Source of the DNA: Caballeronia sp. TF1N1
GTDB taxonomy: Bacteria > Pseudomonadota > Gammaproteobacteria > Burkholderiales > Burkholderiaceae
NCBI RefSeq assembly: GCF_022878925.1
Contig: NZ_CP084627.1
Coordinates: forward strand, 62,001-126,000
DNA length: 64,000 nt
Reading direction: 5' to 3'
Shown: one piece after another, positions 20,402 through 28,705 of the stretch
Layout: each line of letters begins with the position of its first letter
Position numbering within the stretch: the stretch's first letter is position 1
Position numbers and translations under genes: made by a program
Notes under the pieces: generated by a model
What the model was told of the DNA's origin: nothing
What the model saw: only the letters and a program-made list of their open reading frames with translations
The model's database searches: none

Positions 20402-21985
20402 CTAATGCGCCCCCGCCGCCGCCCCACCGCCGCCACCCTTCGCCACCTTCGTAATCCAAATCAGCGGAATGATCAGAATGAAGATGACCGCTGAAATGAG
20501 GAAGATATCGTTGAGTCCCATCATCGCGGCTTGAGTGTTGACGGTGAAGTTGAACATCCCACGCGCCTGGGCTTCACCGATATTCAGCGTCGATTGCGAC
20601 ATGCCGAGCGACTGCAAGAACGCCGGGTTATAAATATTCGCCTGCTCCGTCAGCCGCTCGTGATGCAGCGCGATCCGATGATCCCACTCGTTGCCCGCAA
20701 GCGATGTCCCCACCGCGCCGCAAAACACCCGCGCGAAATTCGACAAGCCTGCCGCCGCCGGTATTTTCGATGGCGGCAAGCCCGACAGCACGATGGCCGT
20801 GAGCGGCACGAAGAACATCGCCATCGGAATGCCTTGCAGGAGCGTCGGCAGCACGAGATGCCAGGTATCGATCTCGATCACATACTTCGAGCGCAGCCAG
20901 AATACGAACGCGAAGCCGACGAATGCCATGGTCGCGATCACGCGTGCGTCGCTGCGCGGCAGCACCTTGCCCATTACCGGCGCGAGAATCACGGCGAAGA
21001 TGCCGAGCGGCGCGGTGACGAGACCCGCGTCGACGGAACGGTAGTTCAAATACTGCTGCATCCATTGCGGCAACAACACGAGATTGCCGAAAAACACGCC
21101 ATAAGCGACCGAAATGGCCACCGTGCCGCCGAAAAAATTGCGTCCCGCGAAGAGCCGCAAATCGACGACCGGATTCTCCGCCGTCAGCTCCCACACGACA
21201 AAAAACGCGAATGAAATGGCTGCCGTTATCGCGAGAATGACGATGACCGGCGACTGGAACCAGTCCAGATCGCGTCCCTTGTCGAGCATGATCTGCAAGG
21301 ACGCGACCCACGCGATCAGCAGCCCGAGCCCGACGATATCGATAGGCGCCTTGCGGCTCGGCGACTCGCGGTTGCGGTAGATGATCCACGTCACGCCCGC
21401 CGCGAAAATGCCGACCGGGATGTTGATATAGAAGATCCACGACCAAGAATAACTATCCGTGATCCAGCCGCCGAGCGCGGGACCGGCGATCGGGCCGACG
21501 GTCGCGGTCATCGCCCAGAGCGAGAGCGCCATCGACGATTTCTCTTTCGGATACGAGCCGAGCAGAATGGCTTGCGAGAGCGGAATCAGCGGCCCGGCCA
21601 CCGCGCCCTGCAAGACGCGCGCGAAAAGCAGCACAGGCAAATTGGGCGCAAGACCGCACAACCACGAGGAGAGCACGAACATGAGGATCGCGCCGACGAA
21701 CAGATGAATTTGCCCGAGTCGCTGCGTGAGCCAGCCGGTCAGCGGAATGGAAACCGCGTTCGACGCGGCGAACACCGTAATGACCCAGGTGCCTTCGTTG
21801 ACCGAGACGCCGAGATTGCCGGAGATGGTCGGAATCGCGACGTTGGCGATCGACGAATCCAGCACGTTCATGAACGTAGCGAGCGCCACGGCGAAAGTGG
21901 CGAGCACCAGTTGCCCGCCTTGCAGTGGCGCGGGCGCGGCCGGTTGTCCAGGCGCGGCGGGGTTCGTTCGAGGCGGCGTGCTCAA
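20402..21985 (-). CDS. DHA2-family multidrug exporter, EmrB/QacA type (14 membrane segments)
   Basis: 527 aa. Starts with TTG at 21985, supported by AGGAA seven bases upstream and by lack of any other start before the first membrane segment. MFS motif A/antiporter elements: LDSSIANVAIPTISGNL, NEGTWVITVFAASNAVSIPLTGWL, RVLQGAVAGPLIPLSQ, PIAGPALGGWI. A Gly/Ala-rich tail ends the protein. EmrB normally works with a periplasmic adaptor EmrA and an outer-membrane channel, but neither gene is beside it; the upstream gene is an unrelated binding protein. Confidence 0.9.
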   Translation of the reverse strand: MSTPPRTNPAAPGQPAAPAPLQGGQLVLATFAVALATFMNVLDSSIANVAIPTISGNLGVSVNEGTWVITVFAASNAVSIPLTGWLTQRLGQIHLFVGAILMFVLSSWLCGLAPNLPVLLFARVLQGAVAGPLIPLSQAILLGSYPKEKSSMALSLWAMTATVGPIAGPALGGWITDSYSWSWIFYINIPVGIFAAGVTWIIYRNRESPSRKAPIDIVGLGLLIAWVASLQIMLDKGRDLDWFQSPVIVILAITAAISFAFFVVWELTAENPVVDLRLFAGRNFFGGTVAISVAYGVFFGNLVLLPQWMQQYLNYRSVDAGLVTAPLGIFAVILAPVMGKVLPRSDARVIATMAFVGFAFVFWLRSKYVIEIDTWHLVLPTLLQGIPMAMFFVPLTAIVLSGLPPSKIPAAAGLSNFARVFCGAVGTSLAGNEWDHRIALHHERLTEQANIYNPAFLQSLGMSQSTLNIGEAQARGMFNFTVNTQAAMMGLNDIFLISAVIFILIIPLIWITKVAKGGGGGAAAGAH

Positions 21986-22004
21986 TGCTTTTCCTGTGAG
22001 GGCG

Positions 22005-22028
22005 CCGCGGCGCTTCGACGCGCCGCGG
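22005..22028 (-). terminator. strong GC hairpin between binding-protein gene and emrB-like gene
   Basis: A 9-bp stem (22005-22013 with 22020-22028) and a 6-nt loop lie between the stop of the binding-protein gene and the TTG start of the exporter, ending about 20 nt before that start codon on the minus strand. There is no U-run, so it may act as an attenuator or mRNA-stabilising hairpin rather than a full terminator. Confidence 0.4.
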
Positions 22029-22091
22029 GTGGTGAATCAAGCCGCCAGTGTGCCTGTGCCGTGGGAAAGTTGCTGAACGCCCGCTCATCCC

Positions 22092-22874
22092 TCACTTCGC
22101 CGAAATATCGATTTCCCCCAAATACTTCTTCGCGAACTTGTCGATCGTGCCGTCGGCCTTCACCTTCGCGATGGCCGCGTTGAGTTTGCTCTTCAGCGCA
22201 TCGTCGCCCTTGCGCACGCCGTACGCAATGCCGCTGCCGAGAATCTTGTCATCCCGCACCGGCGCGCCGACGAACGCAAAGCCGTTGCCGTCGGGCTTCG
22301 ACAGAAAGCCGGTTTGTCCCGCAGGCGCGAGCACCAGCGTGGCATCGAGCCGGCCGGACTTGAGGTCCGTGTAGACCTGGTTCTGATCCTGATACGGCAC
22401 GACCTTCACGCCTTCGTTTTCCCAATGCGCCTTGGCAAAGGTCTCCTGGATCGAACCCTGCAACACGCCCACGCTCTTGCCCTTTAGCGACGCGGGCGTC
22501 GGTTCGAGTCCACTGCCCGTTTTCGCGATGAGTTGCGTCGGCACGCGATACACCACCGTCGTGAAGTCGATGGCCTGACGGCGCTGGTCGGTCGCGTTCA
22601 TCGCCGAATTGATGGCGTCGAACTTGCGGCCCTGCAGCGCGGGAATCAACCCGTCGAAAGAGGTCTCGACCCACTTGCAGCTCATCTGCGCCGCCACGCA
22701 CACGGCGTTGCCGACATCGATATCGAGTCCTTGCAGTTCGCCCGTCGACGCCTTCGACTCGAACGGCGGGTACTGCGCTTCGAGCCCGAAACGCAAGGTA
22801 TCGGCGGCGAACGCCGCGCCGCTCGCGAACGAGCAGGCAAGGAATAGGGCGGTGGCGGCGTATTTGATCTTCAT
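22092..22874 (-). CDS. polar amino-acid ABC transporter binding protein (HisJ/ArgT-like)
   Basis: 260 aa with a signal peptide (cleavage after AAFAA). Family 3 extracellular solute-binding fold: LRFGLEAQYPPFESK, GLDIDVGNAVC, WVETSFDGLIPALQGRKFDAINSAM, VGVLQGSIQETFA. The pattern resembles lysine/arginine/ornithine binding proteins. No permease or ATPase adjacent. The aminotransferase gene ends 21 bp upstream, so the two are probably co-transcribed, which suggests uptake and transamination of the same amino acid. Confidence 0.87.
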   Translation of the reverse strand: MKIKYAATALFLACSFASGAAFAADTLRFGLEAQYPPFESKASTGELQGLDIDVGNAVCVAAQMSCKWVETSFDGLIPALQGRKFDAINSAMNATDQRRQAIDFTTVVYRVPTQLIAKTGSGLEPTPASLKGKSVGVLQGSIQETFAKAHWENEGVKVVPYQDQNQVYTDLKSGRLDATLVLAPAGQTGFLSKPDGNGFAFVGAPVRDDKILGSGIAYGVRKGDDALKSKLNAAIAKVKADGTIDKFAKKYLGEIDISAK

Positions 22875-22895
22875 CGTGTCGTGTCTCGAATGTTT

Positions 22896-24050
22896 TTAGA
22901 TGGAGCAAAGGCGGCGCGCGCCTTCGATCAGCGTGTCGTCGTCCTTCGCGAACGAAAGCCGGATCACGCGGTTGTCGGTGCCGTCGGTATAAAACGCGGA
23001 CAACGGAATGGTCGCCACGCGCGCCTCGCGAATGAGGCGCAGCACGAAGTCGCTGTCGCTTTCATCCGAAATCGCGCTGTAGCGTGCGAGCATGAAGAAA
23101 CTGCCCGCGCTCGGCAGCAACTCGAAGCGCGATTCCGCGAGCGATGTCGCCAGCAAATCGCGCTTGTGCTGATAGAACGGTCCGAGGTTGAGATAGCTCG
23201 ATTCGTCGGCGAGCGCTTCGGCGAAAGCCATTTGCATCGGCGTATCGGCGGAAAACGTCATGAACTGGTGAATCTTGCGGATCTCGGCAGTCAACGCGGC
23301 TGGCGCGAGACAGTAGCCGACGCGCCAGCCCGTCACGTGATACGACTTGCCGAACGACGACACGATCACGCTGCGCTCGGCCAGTTCCGGGTAGCGCGCC
23401 ATGCCGTGATGCGGCGCGCCGTCGAAAACTACGTGCTCGTAGACTTCGTCCGAAAGCACGATGATCTTCGTGTCACGCGTGAGCGCCGTGAGACGCGCGA
23501 TGTCTTCATCGGCGAAGGAGCTGCCGGTCGGATTGTGCGGCGTGTTGACGAGGATCATGCGCGTTTTCGGCGTGATGGCCGCCGCGACTTCGTCCCAGTC
23601 GATCTGAAAATTCTCCGCCGATAGCTGGATGGCGATAGGCGTCGCACCCTGAAGCTGCACGATCGGCGCGTAACTGTCGAACGACGGCTCGAAGTAAATT
23701 ACCTCGTCGCCGGGATGCACGAGCGCGCTAATGGTCGCGTAAAGCCCCTCGCTCGCGCTCGCCACAACCGTCACTTCCGTGCCCGGATCGTACTGCGCGC
23801 CATACAGCTTGTGCGTCTTGTCGGCGATGGCTTCACGCAGCGCCAGCACGCCCGACATCGGCGAATACTGGTTATGTCCTGCTCGCATGGCTCGCTCGAC
23901 GCCTTCGATCAGGCGCGGATCGCATGCGAAGTTCGGCGCGCCTTGAGAAAGATTGAGCGCGTGATGTTCGTCGGCAAGCTGGCCGATCACGGTGAAAATA
24001 GTCGTGCCGACGCTCGGCAGCTTCGACTCGGGGATGCAGGCGCTTTGCAC
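22896..24050 (-). CDS. pyridoxal-phosphate aminotransferase, methionine aminotransferase (YbdL) type
   Basis: 384 aa if started at GTG 24050, which has GGAG nine bases upstream and gives the length of E. coli YbdL (386 aa) with the SKLP-GTTIF start in register; a TTG at 24095 is the longest alternative. Class I/II aminotransferase: NLSQGAPNF, NTPHNPTG, LSDEVYEHVVF and the PLP lysine in SSFGKSYHVTGWRVGY. YbdL-type enzymes transaminate methionine, histidine and phenylalanine using 2-oxo acids. Upstream of and probably co-transcribed with the amino-acid binding protein. The divergent LysR gene 126 bp away may control both. Confidence 0.85.
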   Translation of the reverse strand: MQSACIPESKLPSVGTTIFTVIGQLADEHHALNLSQGAPNFACDPRLIEGVERAMRAGHNQYSPMSGVLALREAIADKTHKLYGAQYDPGTEVTVVASASEGLYATISALVHPGDEVIYFEPSFDSYAPIVQLQGATPIAIQLSAENFQIDWDEVAAAITPKTRMILVNTPHNPTGSSFADEDIARLTALTRDTKIIVLSDEVYEHVVFDGAPHHGMARYPELAERSVIVSSFGKSYHVTGWRVGYCLAPAALTAEIRKIHQFMTFSADTPMQMAFAEALADESSYLNLGPFYQHKRDLLATSLAESRFELLPSAGSFFMLARYSAISDESDSDFVLRLIREARVATIPLSAFYTDGTDNRVIRLSFAKDDDTLIEGARRLCSI

Positions 24051-24176
24051 GGCAAATGTCTCCGGTATTGCAGTTCGTCGATTGAACCGCGGCAATAAAG
24101 CCGGAACAATCGAAACTTTGTCATACTAGCCATGCTTCGAATTCATGGCTACGTAGATAAACCCGCGAACGACCAC

Positions 24177-25106
24177 ATGAAACCTTTGCCATCCCTGGAC
24201 GTGCTGAAGACCTTCCTCGTGGTCGCGCGCAAGCTCAATTTCACGCGCGCCGCCGATGTGTTGAACGTGACGCAAGGCGCGGTGAGCCGCCAGATTGCCG
24301 GACTGGAGGCGCATCTCGGCTATGCGCTCTTCGTGCGGCAGGCGCGCGGCCTCGCGCTCACGCATCATGGCGCGTTGCTCATTGCGCCGTTGCAGCAGGC
24401 TTTCGAACAGATCGCCGATGCGCTCGCGAAAGGTGGCGCACAGTCCGGAACACTGCGTCTGAAGTGTCCGACCTGCGCCATGCGCTGGGTCTTGCCGCGT
24501 GTCATTCGTCTGCAGAACGAGCGTCCGGAACTGGTGATCGAAGTGACAGCAGCCGTGTCGCACAGTGTCGAGTTCAACGCCGAACAGTTCGATGCAGCCA
24601 TCGTGTTTGGCGCGCCGGCGCCAGCGCAGAAGGGTGTCAGCTCGCACCATCTGTTCGATGAAGTGTTGACGCCCGTCTGTGCGCCCGAGCAGTTCAAGGT
24701 TCGGCGGGACCGCGCACCGACGCCCGACGATCTGGCCGGCAAGACGCTTTTGCATCCCACACGCGACCGGCGCGACTGGCTCTTGTGGCTCGGCGCTTAT
24801 GGTTACGCCGGCCTTCCTTCGATGAAGGCGCAGCATTTCGACACGCTCGATCTCGCCATCACATCGGCGATGCAGGGTCTCGGCGTAACCATCGGCGACT
24901 TGTCGCTGATCGAGGACGACTTGCGCGCGAAACGCGTGATCGCGCCGTTTTCGCTGTGTGTGCCGAGCGGCGCGGCGTACTACCTCGTCTACCCCGAGCG
25001 GCCCGCGCCGTCGCCGACCTTGCAGCAGTTCGCGACATGGCTGGAAGGGGAGGCGGCACAGACGCGTGAGACGCTCCAGGCTTACACGAACGCCGTGCAA
25101 GCCTGA
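24177..25106 (+). CDS. LysR-family transcriptional regulator (GcvA-like)
   Basis: 309 aa from ATG 24177, the usual start point (MKPLPSLDVLKTFLVVARKLNFTRA); 15 extra codons upstream are not conserved-looking. N-terminal winged helix with AADVLNVTQGAVSRQIAGLE, then the substrate-binding domain. It is divergent from the aminotransferase and amino-acid binding-protein pair, its most likely target. Confidence 0.88.
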   Translation: MKPLPSLDVLKTFLVVARKLNFTRAADVLNVTQGAVSRQIAGLEAHLGYALFVRQARGLALTHHGALLIAPLQQAFEQIADALAKGGAQSGTLRLKCPTCAMRWVLPRVIRLQNERPELVIEVTAAVSHSVEFNAEQFDAAIVFGAPAPAQKGVSSHHLFDEVLTPVCAPEQFKVRRDRAPTPDDLAGKTLLHPTRDRRDWLLWLGAYGYAGLPSMKAQHFDTLDLAITSAMQGLGVTIGDLSLIEDDLRAKRVIAPFSLCVPSGAAYYLVYPERPAPSPTLQQFATWLEGEAAQTRETLQAYTNAVQA

Positions 25107-25119
25107 GCACGTGCAACGC

Positions 25120-26265
25120 TTACATGCCGTGCTTCGTCACCACGGTGTCCCACTGGCCGTTCTTCACCTGATAGAGCGTCGATGACGCGTTCTTCAACGC
25201 GCCGTTGTCATCGAATGCGATCGGACCGGTGATGCCATCGAAGGAAATCTTCTTTAGCGCCGGCCGATACACCTTGGGATCGGCGGAACCGGCCTTCTCC
25301 ATTGCGTTGATCGCGGCCCACGCGGCGTCGTAGCCGAACGGCGCATACGAGAGAATCGCCACGCCGAAGCGCTTCTGGAACTTGTCGCTGAACGCCTTGC
25401 CTTGCGGCAGCTTGTCGAGCGGGCTGCCATATTCCCACGCCTGCGCGCCTTCGGCCGCGTCGCCGGCGAGCTTGAGGAAGTCGGCATCCATCACGCCGCC
25501 GCCGCCCACGAACTGCGCGGTCATGCCGAGCTGCTTCATGCGCTTGACCACGGCTGCCGCTTGCCGATCCAGTCCGCCGAAGAAAATCAGATCGGCGTTG
25601 GCCGCCTTCAGACGCGTGAGCTGCGCGCTGAAGTCGACCGTCTGGTTGTCGCTGAATTCGCGCGCGACGATCGTGCCGCCTTTCGCTTTCACCGCTTTCT
25701 CGAACTCGTCGGCTTCGCCCTGACCGAAGGCCGTGCGGTCGTCGATGATGCCGATCTTCTTCGCCTTCGTCGTCGTCACCGCGTAGGCGCCGGCGTTGCC
25801 CGCGTTCTGCGCATCGCTCGAAATGACCGTGAAGACGTTTTCCAGGCCACGCGTGGTAATGGTCGGGTTAGTCGCCGCGGGATCGATCAGCGGAATGCCG
25901 GCGGTGTTGTAGATCGGCGATGCAGGCAGCGTCGTGCCCGAGTTGAAGTGTCCGACGACCACGGCCACGCCGTCATCCACGAGCTTCTGCGCGGCCTGCA
26001 CGCCGATGCGCGGGTCGGCCTGATCGTCTTCCGCCGCGATTTCGAACTTCGCCGTCTTGCCGCCGATGCTGATCTTTTTGGCGTTCGCTTCATCGAGCGC
26101 GAGCTGCACGCCGTTCTGGAGATCTTTGCCGTAGCCCGCGTTTGCGCCGGTGAGCGGCGCGGCAAAGCCGACTTTCACCGTCATGTCCTCGGCGGCCGCG
26201 GCGAACGGCAGCGCGGCAAGCGCGACGGCGGCGCAGACTAGCTTGAGGCTCGTGTGGATACGCAT
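25120..26265 (-). CDS. branched-chain amino-acid ABC transporter binding protein (LivK-like)
   Basis: 381 aa, start supported by GGAGAGGAAACC. Signal peptide cleaved near AAAAED; the mature protein has the periplasmic type I leucine-binding fold (VKVGFAAPLTGANAGYGKDLQNGVQLALDEAN, AVVVGHFNSGTTLPASPIYN). No LivHMGF partners nearby, so it is another orphan binding protein using a transporter encoded elsewhere. The ligand may be leucine/isoleucine/valine or another amide; sequence alone cannot decide. Confidence 0.9.
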   Translation of the reverse strand: MRIHTSLKLVCAAVALAALPFAAAAEDMTVKVGFAAPLTGANAGYGKDLQNGVQLALDEANAKKISIGGKTAKFEIAAEDDQADPRIGVQAAQKLVDDGVAVVVGHFNSGTTLPASPIYNTAGIPLIDPAATNPTITTRGLENVFTVISSDAQNAGNAGAYAVTTTKAKKIGIIDDRTAFGQGEADEFEKAVKAKGGTIVAREFSDNQTVDFSAQLTRLKAANADLIFFGGLDRQAAAVVKRMKQLGMTAQFVGGGGVMDADFLKLAGDAAEGAQAWEYGSPLDKLPQGKAFSDKFQKRFGVAILSYAPFGYDAAWAAINAMEKAGSADPKVYRPALKKISFDGITGPIAFDDNGALKNASSTLYQVKNGQWDTVVTKHGM

Positions 26266-26579
26266 GGTTTCCTCTCCTTGTTGGTCTGACTGACTGTTTC
26301 GACTATCGAATGGGACATCGCCACAAGTGCGCCGGCAAGAAGGGCTTTCCCCTCGCGCGCATCCGGCGCACGGTGAACGAGGCGGGACATGCGCAATTTA
26401 GGGAGCCAAATTCGCCGCGTCTTGTTGTTAAGTCGCGTGACGGATGCGGATTTCGGCATAGCGTCGGCGGACCGAATACCCAAGCGGGATGCGGCACTGC
26501 GGGATTTGGAGCAAGTCGCGCCACGACGATTCGCGCCGCGTCCCGAGAGCCTCCTGTCGCGTCGATGAAAACGCGGCCC
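26266..26579. other. intergenic region between divergent livK-like and marR-like genes
   Basis: About 315 bp. The left end holds the livK-like ribosome site. I see no RNA gene or repeat. Open frames here have no coding character. The marR promoter starts at its right edge (26580). Confidence 0.5.
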
Positions 26580-26608
26580 TTGACAGAGTGCATATGCACA
26601 AATATGCT
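26580..26608 (+). promoter_or_regulatory. strong sigma-70 promoter with palindromic operator inside the spacer
   Basis: TTGACA (26580-26585), a 17-bp spacer and TATGCT (26603-26608). The spacer contains the perfect 12-bp palindrome GTGCATATGCAC (26588-26599), well placed for autorepression by the MarR-type protein encoded immediately downstream. A transcript from this promoter would start at about 26614-26617, coinciding with the ATG at 26616. Confidence 0.7.
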
Positions 26609-26615
26609 GAACGGC

Positions 26616-27050
26616 ATGGCTACGAATCCGAACTCTTCCCTCTTCGATTGCAACTGCTTTGCAATCCGTCAGGCCGCGCGCTATGTCTCGCAGTTGTACG
26701 AGCGGCATCTGAACGTGGCCGGCATCACGGCCGCGCAATACACGCTCATGTTGGCTATCGCGCGCCGGCCCGATGTGTCGATGGCGGATCTCGCCGACGC
26801 CATGGTCATGGACCGCACCACGCTCGTTCGCGCGCTCAAGCCTTTGCAACGCGATGGCATCGTCGAAGCGGAGCAGCAGGCGGCGAGTTCGCGTGCAGTC
26901 GGGCTGCGGCTGACGTCGCAAGGCAAGGAGACGCTCAAGAAAGCGGTCGAGCAATGGCGCATCGCGCAGGCCGAGTTCGAAGCGAAGTTCGGAGAGAAGC
27001 GCGCGAAGGCCTTGCGTCAATCGCTATTCGAACTGACCGCGACGGCTTGA
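26616..27050 (+). CDS. MarR-family transcriptional regulator
   Basis: 144 aa from ATG 26616. Winged-helix elements FAIRQAARYVSQLYERHLN, ITAAQYTLMLAIARRPDVSMADLADAM, VMDRTTLVRALKPLQRDGIVEAE. The start is unusual: the only good promoter ends eight bases before it, so the message would be leaderless, and no ribosome site is present. An in-frame ATG at 26604 lies inside the -10 box and cannot be used from that promoter. Divergent from the livK-like gene, which it might also control. Confidence 0.85.
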   Translation: MATNPNSSLFDCNCFAIRQAARYVSQLYERHLNVAGITAAQYTLMLAIARRPDVSMADLADAMVMDRTTLVRALKPLQRDGIVEAEQQAASSRAVGLRLTSQGKETLKKAVEQWRIAQAEFEAKFGEKRAKALRQSLFELTATA

Positions 27051-27079
27051 GGCGAAAGCACGAGTGCTGCAAGTCTGGC

Positions 27080-27496
27080 TCAAGAGCGCGGCTTGTTGTG
27101 CGCTTCATCGAAGCCCGCCGCCGCTTCCTGCACGTCGGGCGGAAAGTCGCCGAACTCCATGACTTGCCGCACTTCGATCACCTCGTTGTCCGACGCGGGA
27201 CAACGCTTCGCCCATTCGATCGCCTCTTCGCGCGATTTGACCTGCAGCATCCAGTAACCGCCCAGCACTTCCTTGGCTTCGGCGAAAGGGCCGTCGACGA
27301 CGCGCGGCTTGCCGCCTTCGAACGAAACGCGCGCGCCCATCGAAGGGGGATGCAGTCCGTCGAGCGCGAGCAACACGCCTGCCTTCTGCAGTTCTTCGTT
27401 GTACTTCATCATTGAGGCGACGGCTTCGGCGGAGGGCAGCGTGCCCGGTTGCGCGCTTTCGTAGCCGCGCGGGATCATCAGCATCATGAAACGCAT
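27080..27496 (-). CDS. YCII-related (DGPF-domain) protein
   Basis: 138 aa from ATG 27496, preceded by GAGGAGC. MRFMMLMIPRGYESAQPG at the start and VVDGPFAEAKEVLGGYWMLQVKS in the middle are the YCII/DGPF domain signature; the conserved Asp and His-type residues suggest an enzyme or ligand-binding role, but function is unknown. Members are often paired with an ECF sigma factor; none is here. The protein ends in an extended Glu/Ala-rich tail. Confidence 0.87.
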   Translation of the reverse strand: MRFMMLMIPRGYESAQPGTLPSAEAVASMMKYNEELQKAGVLLALDGLHPPSMGARVSFEGGKPRVVDGPFAEAKEVLGGYWMLQVKSREEAIEWAKRCPASDNEVIEVRQVMEFGDFPPDVQEAAAGFDEAHNKPRS

Positions 27497-27641
27497 GGAA
27501 TGCTCCTCGATAAGTTGCAAGCGTGGCATTTCCCCGCTCACACCATACGACGAGCCAGCCGCAAGCAAATCGACAGACGCGCGCCTTAAGCGTTTATCCC
27601 TAGCCGATTCCGGTTGCTTTAAGCGCGTCTCGCGCCGAATA

Positions 27642-27657
27642 ATGTAATCCATTACAT
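27642..27657. promoter_or_regulatory. candidate LacI-family operator
   Basis: Perfect palindrome ATGTAAT-CC-ATTACAT, 26 bp before the LacI-family start codon at 27683. Length and symmetry fit a LacI-family site with an even centre. It probably mediates repression of the regulator-transporter operon. Confidence 0.65.
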
Positions 27658-27682
27658 CTCGTTCGCCGCGGTGGCGCGCAGC

Positions 27683-28705
27683 ATGTCGGATACGGTTCGT
27701 ACACGCGAGGAAGTATCGATAGCGGATGTCGCCGAGCGCGCGGGCGTGTCGGTGGCGACGGTATCGCGCGTGCTCAACGGCCATGCGAACGTGCGCGAGA
27801 CGACGCGCGAAAAAGTGCGCGTGGCGGTCGCTGCGAGCGGTTACCGCATCAACGAACTTGCGCGCAATCTCCGCACGGCGGAAAGCCGTCTGCTGCTCAC
27901 CATGGTGCCGGACTTCGGCAATCCGTTTTATGCGGCTATCGTACGTGGCATCGACAGCGTGGCGCGACAAAACGGCTATTTCATGCTGATGTGCGATACC
28001 GGCGCCGACCCCTTGCGCGAGCGCAGTTACTTCGACCTGTTACGCGGACGCCGCGCGGATGGCGCAATCTGTCTCGACCCCGCCGCCGTGCAAAAGGCGC
28101 TTGCCGAAGAGGCCTCGACCTTGCCGTGGGTAGCGTGCTGCGAATTCGATCCGGGCGCGGGCGTGCCTTACGTGGGCATCGACAATCATCTTGCAGCGGG
28201 CGATGTCGTGCGGTATCTGCTTGGCAAGGGACACGAACGCATCGCGCTCATCAACTCGGGACACGGCTATCTGTACGGACGCCAGCGGCTGGCCGGTTAT
28301 CGCGATGCGCTTCGGGACGCGGGTATCGAAGCCAATCCGGCGTGGCAGGTCGAACTCGAAAGCCTCGATTACGACGCCGGCGAACGCGCGGCCACGCAGC
28401 TTGCCTCGCTTGGCGAGCGCACAAGACCGACCGCGATCTTCGCCGTTTCAGACACGCTCGCCATCGGCGTGATGAACGGTCTGCGCGGCGTCGGCTTGCG
28501 CGTACCGGAAGATGTCGCGGTAGTGGGCTTCGACGATATCGCGGTGGCCGCACATGTCTATCCGCCGCTTACCACTGTCTCGCAGCCTATGCAGGCGCTC
28601 GGTGAAACGGCGGCGGAACTGCTGCTCAAGCGCCTGCGCGATCCACGCGCGGACGTGCCGGGCGTGCTGCTGCCGCATCGACTCATTCAACGAAGGAGCG
28701 CGTGA
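27683..28705 (+). CDS. LacI-family repressor of the downstream sugar operon
   Basis: 340 aa from ATG 27683 (a GTG four codons upstream is an alternative). N-terminal helix-turn-helix VSIADVAERAGVSVATVSRVLNGHANVRETTREKV with hinge helix AGYRINELARNLR-like segment, then a periplasmic-binding-protein sensor domain. The stop overlaps the start of the ABC ATPase gene (ATGA at 28702-28705), so regulator and transporter are translated from one message. The ligand is probably the sugar carried by that transporter. Confidence 0.92.
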   Translation: MSDTVRTREEVSIADVAERAGVSVATVSRVLNGHANVRETTREKVRVAVAASGYRINELARNLRTAESRLLLTMVPDFGNPFYAAIVRGIDSVARQNGYFMLMCDTGADPLRERSYFDLLRGRRADGAICLDPAAVQKALAEEASTLPWVACCEFDPGAGVPYVGIDNHLAAGDVVRYLLGKGHERIALINSGHGYLYGRQRLAGYRDALRDAGIEANPAWQVELESLDYDAGERAATQLASLGERTRPTAIFAVSDTLAIGVMNGLRGVGLRVPEDVAVVGFDDIAVAAHVYPPLTTVSQPMQALGETAAELLLKRLRDPRADVPGVLLPHRLIQRRSA

